Assembly (NCBI GenBank): GCA_001797675.1
Contig: MGQB01000039.1
Coordinates: forward strand, 1-64,000
Origin: Deltaproteobacteria bacterium RBG_13_43_22
GTDB taxonomy: Bacteria; Desulfobacterota; RBG-13-43-22
Length of the DNA: 64,000 nt
Reading direction: 5' to 3'
The translations under genes and the position numbers were made by a program. The notes below the pieces were generated by a model. It was not told the origin of the DNA and did not search any database. It was given only the letters and a program-made list of their open reading frames with translations. Positions 53,168-61,984 of the stretch are shown piece by piece (position 1 is the stretch's first letter; each line of letters begins with the position of its first letter).

Positions 53168-55600
53168 TTAAGCCCGCATGATATAATGGGCCACACCGTT
53201 TCGATGAACCCGGCTGATCATTCCCTCATTGACCATTTCCTGCAGACTGTGAATCATCGTGTCTTTTTCCCCTTTGAGGGTATCCATTAACTCCTTAAGT
53301 TCAAAGTAGCGTTTGTCGGCGCTCAGGATGTTTTTCAAGCGGGATTTGGTTAACTCTTCTTTCAGGATTCCCTGAAAGTCCTTGTCAAAAGCAAGCGCGT
53401 TCCGCTGATCTCCGGGATAGGTTTCTTCCCAGGGACGACGCAGAGTCGCCCCAACGACCCAACGGACCCGGGCGTTATTCACCGTGGCATAAATACCGGC
53501 GAGTTTTTCCCGGTTGGATTCAGTCTTTTCAATCGGTCCCAAGGCGTTGATTTGTTGGATAAAGCTTTCCACAGAGGCGATGTATTGTTCCGGGTGGTTG
53601 AGGTCCACATGGGCCAGGGCGATCCTGCGTCGATCAAAGCCGCTGAAACCAAGCAGTTTTTTAATCATGGTAACCCGGCTCCAGGTATGGTCCAATCCGA
53701 ATGAATGATGACAATCTTCGGGCGGACACCCGATCAGGATCAATCCGTTGGCTCCTTCCAGGAAGGCCCGGGCCATGACCGCCGGATCCAGTTGACCGAT
53801 ACAGCCCACCCGTAATAGATAAAGTCGGGGATCGTATTTGAGTCCTTTGACCCCGGCATTATCCGCAGCCGCCAATCCTCCCCAATTGCAACCAAAGCCC
53901 ATTACTTCACTTTCGGAAAGTTGTTTGGCCAGGGCGGCCACCCGGGCTTCCCGCTGGAGGGAGGTGTTGTTCTGCAGGATCAGGGCATGGTAAGGACAGG
54001 CAGCGGCACAGGTCCCTCCCCCGGTACAGACCATGGGGTCTACCGTTCGGGGAATGCCCCCTCCCAGCCCTTCCACCGGGGTGATGCCGCCACAATGGCA
54101 GATCTCCTTGCACAGACCACAGCCGATACACAGAGATGGATCAACCACACAGACCATCCGGGGGGCGAACAATTCTCCCCTTTTATCCTTTTCCACGATC
54201 TCGGCGGTCTGGGTCGCCGCCCTCCGGCCCTGACGCAGGGCCTCGTGGAGATCGCAAGGGTACCGGGCGCTTCCGGCCAAATACATGGGCTCCCTGCCCA
54301 CCTGTTCGGGCCGGACCTTTTCCTGTTTGACTTCCAGGAATTTTCCCTCTTCACATTCTAATCCCAAAACCCGGGCTACCCTTGTCACCTCCACACCCAG
54401 AGAACGTTTGGGAGAAAGGACCAGTTTGTCCCAGGGAAGTTCGTATTCCAGATGATCTTGGGGATCACAATAAGTCAGAAAGCCCGCTTGAACGGTGGGA
54501 CGCAAAGCCCCGTCAAAGGGGAGCCAACGGATTTTCAACTGCCGACTTACACGCCTCTCCTCGGCCGATAAGGGGACAGCCATCTGTTGGTTATAGAACA
54601 TGGTGATATCTACATCTCTTCGTTTCTCGGCCATATACCTGGCCATAGACCAGGAACAGCGGGCGGAAAGATAAGCAAATTCAGGGGTACCCGATTCATA
54701 ATCATTGATCCAGAAAACGATTTTTCCTGAAGGAACACCATGAACCCAGATCATCTCCTCGGTTTCAGTGTGACAGATGACTGTTTTCCCATCGTGGCCG
54801 AAATTAGACCCCTGATTGAGCATCTGCCCATCCAGGCAGGCGATAATGGCTCCCACATCATAAGTCCTGGGCGGTCCGTCGTTATCTTCATTGGAAAAGG
54901 TGACCGTATATTGCCCGGTCCGACCTTTCAAACCGCTGAGTTCCCCTACGGTGATCCGGCGGACAAAGGGGCTGTCGCTTACTTCCTCCATGATTTTTCT
55001 CAACCGTTCATAATAATGGCGTTCACCTGGATAATGTTCATGAAGCATTCGGATTTCATCTTCATATTCGTCGGTCTGAACGGCAATGATGCAATCAATC
55101 TCCCTCCGCAGGAGTTCCTGGGCAGCCGCATAGGTGGCGATCCCTCCCCCGAGGATCATGACCGGACCGTTAAAGGAGATTTTTTCCTGAGGAGTCAATT
55201 CCAGGGTGTCCAGGCCGGCTACGGCAGCGCGAATCAGTTTGGCCCCCTTTTGAGCCATTTCCTCTGGGGACAAGGTATGAACCGTCGCTACATGATCCCG
55301 CAGATTGACCATGTCCACCTGTCCTTCAAAAAAACCTTCCTTTATCATTTCCTTTTCTATTTTTCCCAGAAGGATCCGGGCTTCGCAACCGGCCACGACG
55401 ATCCGATTGATGCCTTTCTCCCTAACGGTTTCTTTTAACCGGGCCAATCCCGGAGCTGTGCAGGCAAAAGGAATTATTTCGGTATAAGCCACTGCGGTAT
55501 CTTCCAGGACTAATCGCTCCAAAGCCGCAAGATCGACTGTGGATTCAATGCGGCGATCACATTTACACATGAAGACCCCAATGTTATTCTGATGATTCAT
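53168..55600 (-). CDS. hdrA: HdrA-like protein fused to an MvhD-type domain, with degenerate flavin and Fe-S motifs
   Basis: 810 residues from ATG 55600 (AAGGAGG site). Order: N-terminal cysteine region (FMCKCDRRI, PFACTAPG), Rossmann-type region (VMILGGGIATYAAAQELL), ferredoxin pair near 540-580, MvhD-like delta-subunit domain (GFGCNWGGLAAADNAG, RVGCIGQLDPAVMARAF, GCPPEDCHHSFG) and a unique helical C-terminus. Differences from canonical HdrA: the last Gly of GxGxxG is Thr, the acidic residue after beta 2 is absent, the CSxCI and GSRDE...YCSRVCC segments are replaced (INDYESG, YLSARCSWSM), and the second ferredoxin motif reads CTGGGTC, lacking one Cys. Electron flow through this subunit must differ from textbook HdrA. 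Confidence 0.85.
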   Translation of the reverse strand: MNHQNNIGVFMCKCDRRIESTVDLAALERLVLEDTAVAYTEIIPFACTAPGLARLKETVREKGINRIVVAGCEARILLGKIEKEMIKEGFFEGQVDMVNLRDHVATVHTLSPEEMAQKGAKLIRAAVAGLDTLELTPQEKISFNGPVMILGGGIATYAAAQELLRREIDCIIAVQTDEYEDEIRMLHEHYPGERHYYERLRKIMEEVSDSPFVRRITVGELSGLKGRTGQYTVTFSNEDNDGPPRTYDVGAIIACLDGQMLNQGSNFGHDGKTVICHTETEEMIWVHGVPSGKIVFWINDYESGTPEFAYLSARCSWSMARYMAEKRRDVDITMFYNQQMAVPLSAEERRVSRQLKIRWLPFDGALRPTVQAGFLTYCDPQDHLEYELPWDKLVLSPKRSLGVEVTRVARVLGLECEEGKFLEVKQEKVRPEQVGREPMYLAGSARYPCDLHEALRQGRRAATQTAEIVEKDKRGELFAPRMVCVVDPSLCIGCGLCKEICHCGGITPVEGLGGGIPRTVDPMVCTGGGTCAAACPYHALILQNNTSLQREARVAALAKQLSESEVMGFGCNWGGLAAADNAGVKGLKYDPRLYLLRVGCIGQLDPAVMARAFLEGANGLILIGCPPEDCHHSFGLDHTWSRVTMIKKLLGFSGFDRRRIALAHVDLNHPEQYIASVESFIQQINALGPIEKTESNREKLAGIYATVNNARVRWVVGATLRRPWEETYPGDQRNALAFDKDFQGILKEELTKSRLKNILSADKRYFELKELMDTLKGEKDTMIHSLQEMVNEGMISRVHRNGVAHYIMRA

Positions 55601-55635
55601 AAAACCTCCTTCTTTCACCTTTTCAGGAATAAGGA

Positions 55636-56229
55636 TCATGACTTGTGTGCATCAACGGGGCCGCGAACCGCATCCAATCTGGTTTGCATAGCCCCGGTGG
55701 GGCAAACAGTGACACAGGAGCCGCAGGCCACACAGGCTTCCGAAGGTTTCCTGAAAGGGGTTCCAATAACCTTGTGGACCCCTCTCCCGACCGTTGTAAT
55801 GGCCGATACACCCACCACTTCCCGACAGACCCGGACACATAAACCGCACAGCATGCACTGCTCTTCAGGATTTTTTATAGAAAAACGCGAATTCTTTATT
55901 CCGTATTCGGCCGCCAGTGTTTGGATCTCTTTACTGGCCGGACACTCGGCCAGCAGCATTTCCAATATCCAGCGGCGGACATTTTTCACCCGGGCGCTGT
56001 CCGTAAAAACGGTAATCCCTTCTTTTACCGGATACATGCAGGAAATGACCACTTTGGACCAATTTCCTTCCACCACTTCCACCACACACAGGCGGCAGGC
56101 GCCGCTTGGTCCAACCGCTTCGTGATAGCATAGGGTGGGAATATGGATTCCCTTTTCTCTGGCGGCCTCCAGAACGGTCCATTCAGGTAGGGCCTCCACT
56201 TCCTGATCATTGATTTTGAACTTGAGCAT
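55636..56229 (-). CDS. NuoG/HoxU-like Fe-S protein
   Basis: 197 residues from ATG 56229 (GAGGAGG site). 2Fe-2S ferredoxin domain (PTLCYHEAVGPSGACRLCVVEV with a later Cys in VISCMYP), then two 4Fe-4S motifs, CMLCGLCVRVCREV and CVACGSCVTVCPTGAM. The His/Cys cluster segment of NuoG (H-x-x-D-C...) is altered here (ECPASKEIQTLAAEYG), so that cluster is probably not present in the usual form. It lacks the molybdopterin part of NuoG. It starts 38 bases after the end of the nuoF-like gene. Confidence 0.88.
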   Translation of the reverse strand: MLKFKINDQEVEALPEWTVLEAAREKGIHIPTLCYHEAVGPSGACRLCVVEVVEGNWSKVVISCMYPVKEGITVFTDSARVKNVRRWILEMLLAECPASKEIQTLAAEYGIKNSRFSIKNPEEQCMLCGLCVRVCREVVGVSAITTVGRGVHKVIGTPFRKPSEACVACGSCVTVCPTGAMQTRLDAVRGPVDAHKS

Positions 56230-56267
56230 ATTCCAAACCTCCTCTGATAAAAAGCCTGCCGCCCGGA

Positions 56268-58169
56268 TCAAGATACCTGGACGGCTTCAAATTTACATGA
56301 ATCCATACAAATACCGCAACGGATACATGTTTCCGCCTCGATCTGGTGGGGGTTTTTCCGTTCGCCGCTGATGCATTTTTGGGGACAATTTCGGGCGCAA
56401 ACCATACAGCCAGTGCATTTTTCAGAATCGATGTGATAGGTAATCAGGTCCTTACAGACACCGGCCGGACAGCGTTGCTGTTCTATATGAACCAGGTATT
56501 CGTCTTTAAAATACTTAACCGTGGTCAGTACCGGGTTGGGGGCGCTGCCGCCCAGGGCACAAAGGGAACCATCCTGTATGGCCTCGGCCAGACCCATCAG
56601 GTCATCCAGGTCCTGTTTATTCCCCCGGCCTTGGCTGAAGGTATCCAGCATTTCCCGCATCCGGGTTATTCCCAGCCGACAAGGGAGGCATTTGCCGCAG
56701 GATTCCTCCTCCAGGAACTTTAAAAAATAGCGGGCCACATCGACCACGCAATCTCTACGGTCCATGACGATCATGCCGCCGGAACCCATCATCGAACCGG
56801 CCTTGGTCAGGGAATCGAAATCAACGGCCACCTCTTTCAAGGCATAAGGGATACACCCCCCGGAAGGACCGCCGGTTTGGACCGCCTTGAAAGGTTCCCC
56901 ACCCGGAACCCCGCCTCCGATTTTTTCAACAATCTTGCCCAAGGGGATGCCCATTGGCACCTCCACTAATCCTACATTATTAACCTTGCCCACCAAGGAA
57001 AAGACCTTGGTCCCGGTGCTGTTGGGGACCCCTATCTGATTGTACCAGTCCGCCCCTTTTTCTATGATGATCGGCACATTGGCCCATGTTTCCACATTGT
57101 TGAGTACCGTGGGTTTTCCCCACAGTCCCTCTTCGACCGAGCGGACATACTTAGGTCTTGGTTCCCCGGCCCGCCCTTCGATAGAGGTAAACAAGGCCGT
57201 GGACTCGCCGCAAACAAAGGCCCCGGCCCCGCGATTGATTTGGATATCGAAATTGAATCCGGTGCCCAAAATGTTCTGCCCTAAAAGTCCCATTGCTCTG
57301 GCCTGATCCATGGCTATAATCAGGTGTTTGATGGCAATCGGATATTCGGCCCTGACATAAATAAATCCCTGATTGCAACCCAGGGCATAGGCTCCGATAA
57401 TCATTCCCTCCAGAACGGCATGGGGATCCCCCTCCATAATGGTCCGGTCCATAAAGGCCCCGGGATCGCCTTCGTCGCCGTTACAAACCAGATAAACCGG
57501 GCCCCCCCGTTTTTGTTTGGCTGCCACAGCGCTGCGCCATTTCCGCCCTGTAGGAAATCCGGCTCCACCTCGTCCGCGCAACCCGGATTTTTCGACTACT
57601 GAAATGACCTCTTCGGGAGAAAAAGTGGTCAAGGTTTTGGCCAAAGCCTGGTAACCTCCGGCAGCAATGGTGTCGTGGATATCGGTGGGGTCTACTTTTC
57701 CGATATTCCGAAGGATCACCCGCTGTTGATGTTTGTAGAAGGGGATTTCTTTCTCCAGCGGAATAGGCTCTTTCGTATTTGGATCTCTGTAAAGCAATCT
57801 TTCCACCGGATCTCCTTTTATCAAGGTGGTGTTGACGATTTCTTCGGCATCGCCCGCCTTCACCTGCTGGTAAAAAAGCCCGGCCGGTTTTATAATGACT
57901 AAAGGCCCGCGGGAACAAAAACCATGACACCCGGTTGTCTTTATCCCCGGCATGACTTTGGCCTGGAAGCCCGCTTTGGCTATTGCCTTGCGTAAGGCAT
58001 CGCTGACCTTTGGACTGCCGTTTGCCAGGCACCCAGTGCCATGACAAACAATTAAAATGGGACGCTTGGGATCCTGATGAGCCAATATATCTTGTCGTAG
58101 AGCATCCAATGCTTCTATGGACTGGATCCTCATCCCGTTTTCCTGTTCAGCTAATTGTGATTGTGCCAT
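56268..58169 (-). CDS. nuoF: NuoF-like NADH-binding flavoprotein with extra ferredoxin domains
   Basis: 633 residues from ATG 58169. N-terminal thioredoxin-like 2Fe-2S domain (VCHGTGCLANGSP, TTGCHGFCSRGP), the FMN/NADH core (GLRGRGGAGFPTGRKW, VCNGDEGDPGAFMDR), the N3 cluster motif EESCGKCLPCRLG, and two C-terminal 4Fe-4S motifs (CTGCMVCARNCPQKC, CIRCGICMDSCKF). This is the HndC/HydB-type subunit of NAD(P)-linked electron-bifurcating hydrogenases and of NADH-linked Hdr complexes. No hydrogenase catalytic gene follows; HdrA-like follows instead. Confidence 0.94.
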   Translation of the reverse strand: MAQSQLAEQENGMRIQSIEALDALRQDILAHQDPKRPILIVCHGTGCLANGSPKVSDALRKAIAKAGFQAKVMPGIKTTGCHGFCSRGPLVIIKPAGLFYQQVKAGDAEEIVNTTLIKGDPVERLLYRDPNTKEPIPLEKEIPFYKHQQRVILRNIGKVDPTDIHDTIAAGGYQALAKTLTTFSPEEVISVVEKSGLRGRGGAGFPTGRKWRSAVAAKQKRGGPVYLVCNGDEGDPGAFMDRTIMEGDPHAVLEGMIIGAYALGCNQGFIYVRAEYPIAIKHLIIAMDQARAMGLLGQNILGTGFNFDIQINRGAGAFVCGESTALFTSIEGRAGEPRPKYVRSVEEGLWGKPTVLNNVETWANVPIIIEKGADWYNQIGVPNSTGTKVFSLVGKVNNVGLVEVPMGIPLGKIVEKIGGGVPGGEPFKAVQTGGPSGGCIPYALKEVAVDFDSLTKAGSMMGSGGMIVMDRRDCVVDVARYFLKFLEEESCGKCLPCRLGITRMREMLDTFSQGRGNKQDLDDLMGLAEAIQDGSLCALGGSAPNPVLTTVKYFKDEYLVHIEQQRCPAGVCKDLITYHIDSEKCTGCMVCARNCPQKCISGERKNPHQIEAETCIRCGICMDSCKFEAVQVS

Positions 58170-58191
58170 ATTTTGCCCTTTCCCTGATGCG

Positions 58192-58656
58192 TTATTCCGA
58201 TACCATTTTATCAAGCAATCTAACAAGTTTCGGCGTGGTAGTGTTGGGTTGATATTCATTATCGACCACGGAAACCGGTGCCAGGGCGCAGGCCCCCAGG
58301 CAGTTGACCGTGTCAAGGGAATATTTAAGATCCTTTGTTGTTTCCCCAGGCTTTATTCCCAATCGCCTTTCCAACTCCGAGACAATGCGAGGGGCCCCTT
58401 TAAGGTGACAGGCCGTGCCCAGGCAGACCCGAATTTCATGTTCTCCTTTCGGCTCCAAACTGAAAGATTGGTAAAAAGTGGCAACTGCATAGGCCTGGGT
58501 CAAGGGTACTCCTATATGGTCACAAACCAGGGTCATGGCTTCGGGGGAGATATAATTATAAGCAGCCTGAATATCCTGGAGGAGAAATATTAAGGATTCC
58601 GGCTTCCCCGGGTGCCTTTCAATAATGTCATCAATGTCCACATGTTCTTTGATCAC
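58192..58656 (-). CDS. nuoE: NuoE-like 2Fe-2S subunit
   Basis: 154 residues. The four ligands are in VCLGTACHLKGAP and NCLGACALAPV, and the helical N-terminus (SLIFLLQDIQAAYNYISPEAM) matches the family. First gene of the leftward operon; GTG start at 58656 with AAGGAGG seven bases before. It transfers electrons between the NuoF-like flavin and other clusters. A sigma-54-type promoter lies 84 bp upstream. Confidence 0.94.
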   Translation of the reverse strand: MIKEHVDIDDIIERHPGKPESLIFLLQDIQAAYNYISPEAMTLVCDHIGVPLTQAYAVATFYQSFSLEPKGEHEIRVCLGTACHLKGAPRIVSELERRLGIKPGETTKDLKYSLDTVNCLGACALAPVSVVDNEYQPNTTTPKLVRLLDKMVSE

Positions 58657-58739
58657 CTTTAGACCTCCTTAGAATATATAATAAAATAATTTCTTAAAAA
58701 CTTTCTCGTACAATAACTATCCTTTTTGCCTGACTATTA

Positions 58740-58755
58740 TGCAATAGAAGGGCCA
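58740..58755 (-). promoter_or_regulatory. Sigma-54-type promoter for the nuoEF-hdrA operon
   Basis: On the minus strand TGGCCC, five bases, TTGCA: the -24 GG and -12 GC elements stand at the standard distance and only one base of TGGCAC differs. It lies 84 bp upstream of the nuoE start. The upstream neighbour encodes a sigma-54 activator. Confidence 0.7.
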
Positions 58756-58816
58756 ATATATTAACATATTGTTTTTATTAGAGTATATTATTTTAAGGCG
58801 GGAAATCAAGAATACC

Positions 58817-58946
58817 TTGAAACGTTTACTGTTTCAACTTGGAGATATTTTGATTGTTTTTTTGTTATTTTATTTGGATTTTACAGGGAGGAATGAAAGA
58901 TTTAATAGGTAATGTTACATTGAAACAAATGAAACAAACTGAAACA
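58817..58946. promoter_or_regulatory. TGAAAC-box cluster, candidate activator-binding enhancer
   Basis: TTGAAAC-7-GTTTCAA is a perfect dyad at 58817-58837; three further TGAAACA words follow at 58921, 58930 and 58940 in steps of 9-10 bp, and a TGTTTCA lies at 58968-58974 inside the activator gene's 3' end. They are 70-200 bp upstream of the sigma-54-type promoter, the normal place for enhancer sites. Confidence 0.55.
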
Positions 58947-58951
58947 ATGGA

Positions 58952-60733
58952 CTAAATAATCCCAAATTGTTTCATTTTGCGCCAGAGAGAGGTTCGACTT
59001 AAACCTAAGAGGACAGCGGCCTCTTCTCGTTTACCCCCGGTCCGGTCTAGGGTATTTTGGATGGTTTCCCGATCAAGTTCACCTCTCCGTTCTGGGAGGA
59101 TTTCTGCCTTTCGCTCCTGGAAAAATTCATCCATGGCCGGAAGATTGTTCAGGAAAATGACTGGTCCTTTTACAAAGACATAGGCGTGTTCCAGGACCCT
59201 TTCCAACTCTCTTACGTTTCCAGGCCAGAGATGGGTCATGAATAACCGAAGGACCTTTGGATCCAATCCCCGGACATCCTTCTTGTATTTTTTATTAAGG
59301 CGGGACATGAAATGTTCAATCAGCAAGGGGATGTCTTCCCGGCGTTCGCGAAGTGGGGGAATGGTTATGGGTACAGTCCGAAGCCGGTAAAAAAGGTCTT
59401 CCCGAAAGGTACCTTCCCGTAGGGCCTTGGCCAGATCCCTATTTGTGGCGCTGATAATACGGGCCTGCATGGGGATTAATCGGGTACCTCCGACCCGCTC
59501 AAAAACCTTTTGTTCCAATACCCTTAGGAGTTTGACCTGTAATTCCGGCTTGAGTTCCCCTATCTCGTCTAAAAACAAGGTGCCGCCCCGGGCCAACTCA
59601 AAACGCCCAACCTTGGATCGAACCGCACCGGTGAAAGCCGCTTTTTCATGGCCGAATAACTCCGATTCCAGAAGGGATTCCGCCAGGGCCGAGCAATTTA
59701 CGGCGATAAAAGGCCCATCCTTAAAGAGGGATTGATTATGAACGGCCCGGGCGATTAATTCTTTTCCTGTGCCGCTTTCTCCCTGGACCAGAACATTGAC
59801 ATCACTGGCAGCCAGGTCGGGGAGCATCTGAAATATCCGAGTCATTGGCGCGCTTTTGCCAATGATATCTGAAGGAAACAGTTTATGTGGTGAGGAGTCG
59901 AGGTTTCCCTGCATCTCCATCAAAGGGCGGAAGGACTCCACTGCCCCGATGACCAGACCGCTGCGGTCCCGAACCACGCTGGTATTGACCAGGACGGGCA
60001 GTTTGGTCCCTTTTTTGTCGAGCATCCGGACATCCTGATCCAATCGGGTCAGCCCTGTTTCCAGGGTGAGGCGTAGCGGGCAATCGGACTGGCAGAGATC
60101 GGATCGGAAAATCTCCCAACAGAATCGCCCCAGCACTTCATTCCGCTGATATCCTGTTATTCTTTCCGCGGTTTGATTAAAAGAAATAATCCGCCAGCGG
60201 GAATTTATAGTAAAAATCCCCTCGGCCATCTGTTCCAAAAGGGATTCAAAACCCAAAGTAGGCATCTGGGGTAAAAGATCAGGGTCAGTGAAAGGTCGGG
60301 GTTGAATAGCCACATAATCCGCATCCAGAAAGCATAACAAGACTCCGATCACCTGTTTTCCCGGGCCGAAGATGGGATTGGCTGAGTAGAGGCAGTTAAA
60401 GGAATTTCCCTGGGCATCCTCGGCGCTGGCCGGCAGGTTTTGTGTGCCTTCTCCTTTTCCCAGGGCATTGTCCAGGGCAGATTGGGCTTCGGTTAAATAA
60501 GGCCCCTGTAGAAAGGTTTCCAACAGAAAGTGTTCCCCGGGCATCATTTCCTGACTAAAAAGACGCCGGGCCGTTTCATTGGAACCCATAATCCGGGATT
60601 TCCGATCCAGGACCACTGTAGCCTCCCCGGCCAAAAGAACCTGGGAACTTACTTCAAAACCATTTTCCAGTTCGGACTCCAGATTGTCCTCGGTTTGTTT
60701 AGGGGGCGGTTTTATAAAATCATTGTTTTTCAT
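58952..60733 (-). CDS. Sigma-54-dependent transcriptional activator with two PAS domains
   Basis: 593 residues. PAS-like domains at about 30-150 (TVVLDRKSRIMGSNETARRLF) and 160-280 (GIFTINSRWRIISFNQTAERITGYQRNEV, with a Cys group EIFRSDLCQSDCPL). The AAA+ core has Walker A GESGTGKELIARAVH, GHEKAAFTGAV, Walker B GGTLFLDEIGEL and SATNRDL. A Fis-type HTH ends it (REEAAVLLGLSRTSLWRKM). The sigma-54 contact loop usually reads GAFTGA; here its first Gly is Ala. No receiver domain, so it senses redox or ligand directly. Its gene is upstream of the nuoEF-hdrA operon on the same strand. Confidence 0.93.
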   Translation of the reverse strand: MKNNDFIKPPPKQTEDNLESELENGFEVSSQVLLAGEATVVLDRKSRIMGSNETARRLFSQEMMPGEHFLLETFLQGPYLTEAQSALDNALGKGEGTQNLPASAEDAQGNSFNCLYSANPIFGPGKQVIGVLLCFLDADYVAIQPRPFTDPDLLPQMPTLGFESLLEQMAEGIFTINSRWRIISFNQTAERITGYQRNEVLGRFCWEIFRSDLCQSDCPLRLTLETGLTRLDQDVRMLDKKGTKLPVLVNTSVVRDRSGLVIGAVESFRPLMEMQGNLDSSPHKLFPSDIIGKSAPMTRIFQMLPDLAASDVNVLVQGESGTGKELIARAVHNQSLFKDGPFIAVNCSALAESLLESELFGHEKAAFTGAVRSKVGRFELARGGTLFLDEIGELKPELQVKLLRVLEQKVFERVGGTRLIPMQARIISATNRDLAKALREGTFREDLFYRLRTVPITIPPLRERREDIPLLIEHFMSRLNKKYKKDVRGLDPKVLRLFMTHLWPGNVRELERVLEHAYVFVKGPVIFLNNLPAMDEFFQERKAEILPERRGELDRETIQNTLDRTGGKREEAAVLLGLSRTSLWRKMKQFGII

Positions 60734-60920
60734 TCAGTTTGTTCAACCCAGTCCTTTTTACTATGGGGCGGGAGAATTATTTGTGAAGGAGATCAGGTAA
60801 CAAGTAAGTTAGAGGCGAAAAGAGAAAAGGGATTCCCTTAGTGTTATGGTTGAAATCATCTTGCCTTATAGCTTTTGAAGACCTCATCCTCATAGCGGTC
60901 AATCCAATATTTATCGTCTA
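60734..60920. other. Intergenic gap upstream of the activator gene
   Basis: AT-rich, without gene or recognised repeat. It should contain the activator gene's promoter (minus strand), which I could not place. Confidence 0.3.
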
Positions 60921-61199
60921 TTATCCCTTTTTATTAGATGTCCGGCTGAAAATCCGTTTCAGTTCGTCTTCTTCAAGAAAAGAAGAAACATTCCAGCAAA
61001 AGGCCCGGAGTTCCTGATTGGCCAACCCTGGGTTCAATAATCGTATTACTTCTTGATACCCCCTGGGTTTAACCAGAGAGACCACCTCTCTCAATTCATT
61101 TAAGGCTCCGGGGTGATTGTTTTGATGCGCCTTTTCATAAGCCTTGCAAAGATTATTGACCCTGGTTACCGAACAGCGTTTGCAACTCCGATCTTCCAT
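60921..61199 (-). CDS. Small Cys-motif protein of unknown function
   Basis: 92 residues. N-terminal MEDRSCKRCSVTRVNNLCKAYE has a C-x2-C-x8-C arrangement that could bind metal; the rest is helical with Leu/Glu-rich segments (ELREVVSLVKPRGYQEVIRLL, ELRAFCWNVSSFLEEDELKRIF). AAAGGAT precedes the ATG. It follows the PHP gene on the same strand, 147 bp on. I recognise no family. A longer domain search would decide whether it is a zinc ribbon. Confidence 0.55.
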   Translation of the reverse strand: MEDRSCKRCSVTRVNNLCKAYEKAHQNNHPGALNELREVVSLVKPRGYQEVIRLLNPGLANQELRAFCWNVSSFLEEDELKRIFSRTSNKKG

Positions 61200-61346
61200 A
61201 AACCGAATCCTTTACTGAAGGAAATCATAAGTCTCTCTGAGGCATGACAGGAATTATACACGGTGAGGGGGGTCTGGTCAAACTACTTTGTTGGACCTGG
61301 TACAGGTCGAATGAAAAATCTCACAGATGAATAGTCGGCTTAACGT

Positions 61347-61973
61347 TTACCTGGCAGATCCTATGGTAAAACGGCCGGATTTCAATTCTCTCAGCAAGTC
61401 GGTTTCCGTTTCGATATCTTTTTCAAAAATGGTCACCCAGGTTCCCAGGGCGCCGATCTCATGTGCATCACTGCCGGCGGTTCCCCGGAGCCCCAACTTT
61501 TCGGCCACATTTCCGGCGACCTCGTTTTCTTTTTCCGTCACCCGGCCGTTTCTGATCTCAATGGAATCAACGAATTGAAGTATCTTCTTTTTGCAGGCCT
61601 GATCCAGGGTCATGCCCAGTTGCCCCACCCCGAACATCTTGAACCCGCGGAAGGGATGGGCGGCAATGGAAAATCCGCCCGCGGATTGTACGATCAAATG
61701 AAGCTCCTGGATCGTGATGATTCCCTTGATATCCTGATCAAGCCCGAAAACCAGGACATCCCCCTGGGCGGTGGTGATTTCATTTCCTCTGAATATTTTG
61801 ATTCCGTTATCTCCGGCTAATCGTACCACCTCATCCCAATCCCACAATACCTGATGTTCGGTGAGGCAAAAACCGTCCAGACCGATCCGTTTGGCCTCCT
61901 GAATCAGTTCTGCCGGATGGATGTTGCTGCACGGCGATCGGGGGGAAGTATGAACATGAAGATCAATGAGCAT
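61347..61973 (-). CDS. PHP-domain metal-dependent phosphoesterase
   Basis: 208 residues. PHP motifs are IDLHVHTSPRSPCS at the N-terminus, FCLTEHQVLWDWDEV, GNEITTAQGDVLVFG, AAHPFRG and GSDAHEIGALG. This is the PHP plus PHP-associated form found in bacteria (PHP_C), likely hydrolysing a small phosphorylated substrate. It is the last of the leftward genes after the DUF2889 pair, with only 11 bases between it and its upstream neighbour, which suggests co-transcription. Confidence 0.85.
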   Translation of the reverse strand: MLIDLHVHTSPRSPCSNIHPAELIQEAKRIGLDGFCLTEHQVLWDWDEVVRLAGDNGIKIFRGNEITTAQGDVLVFGLDQDIKGIITIQELHLIVQSAGGFSIAAHPFRGFKMFGVGQLGMTLDQACKKKILQFVDSIEIRNGRVTEKENEVAGNVAEKLGLRGTAGSDAHEIGALGTWVTIFEKDIETETDLLRELKSGRFTIGSAR

Positions 61974-61984
61974 CGTCGTTCCCT

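Noticed and set aside
54740-55438. 232-codon frame opposite the HdrA-like gene
   Set aside because: Antisense shadow; the minus strand carries the Fe-S motifs.
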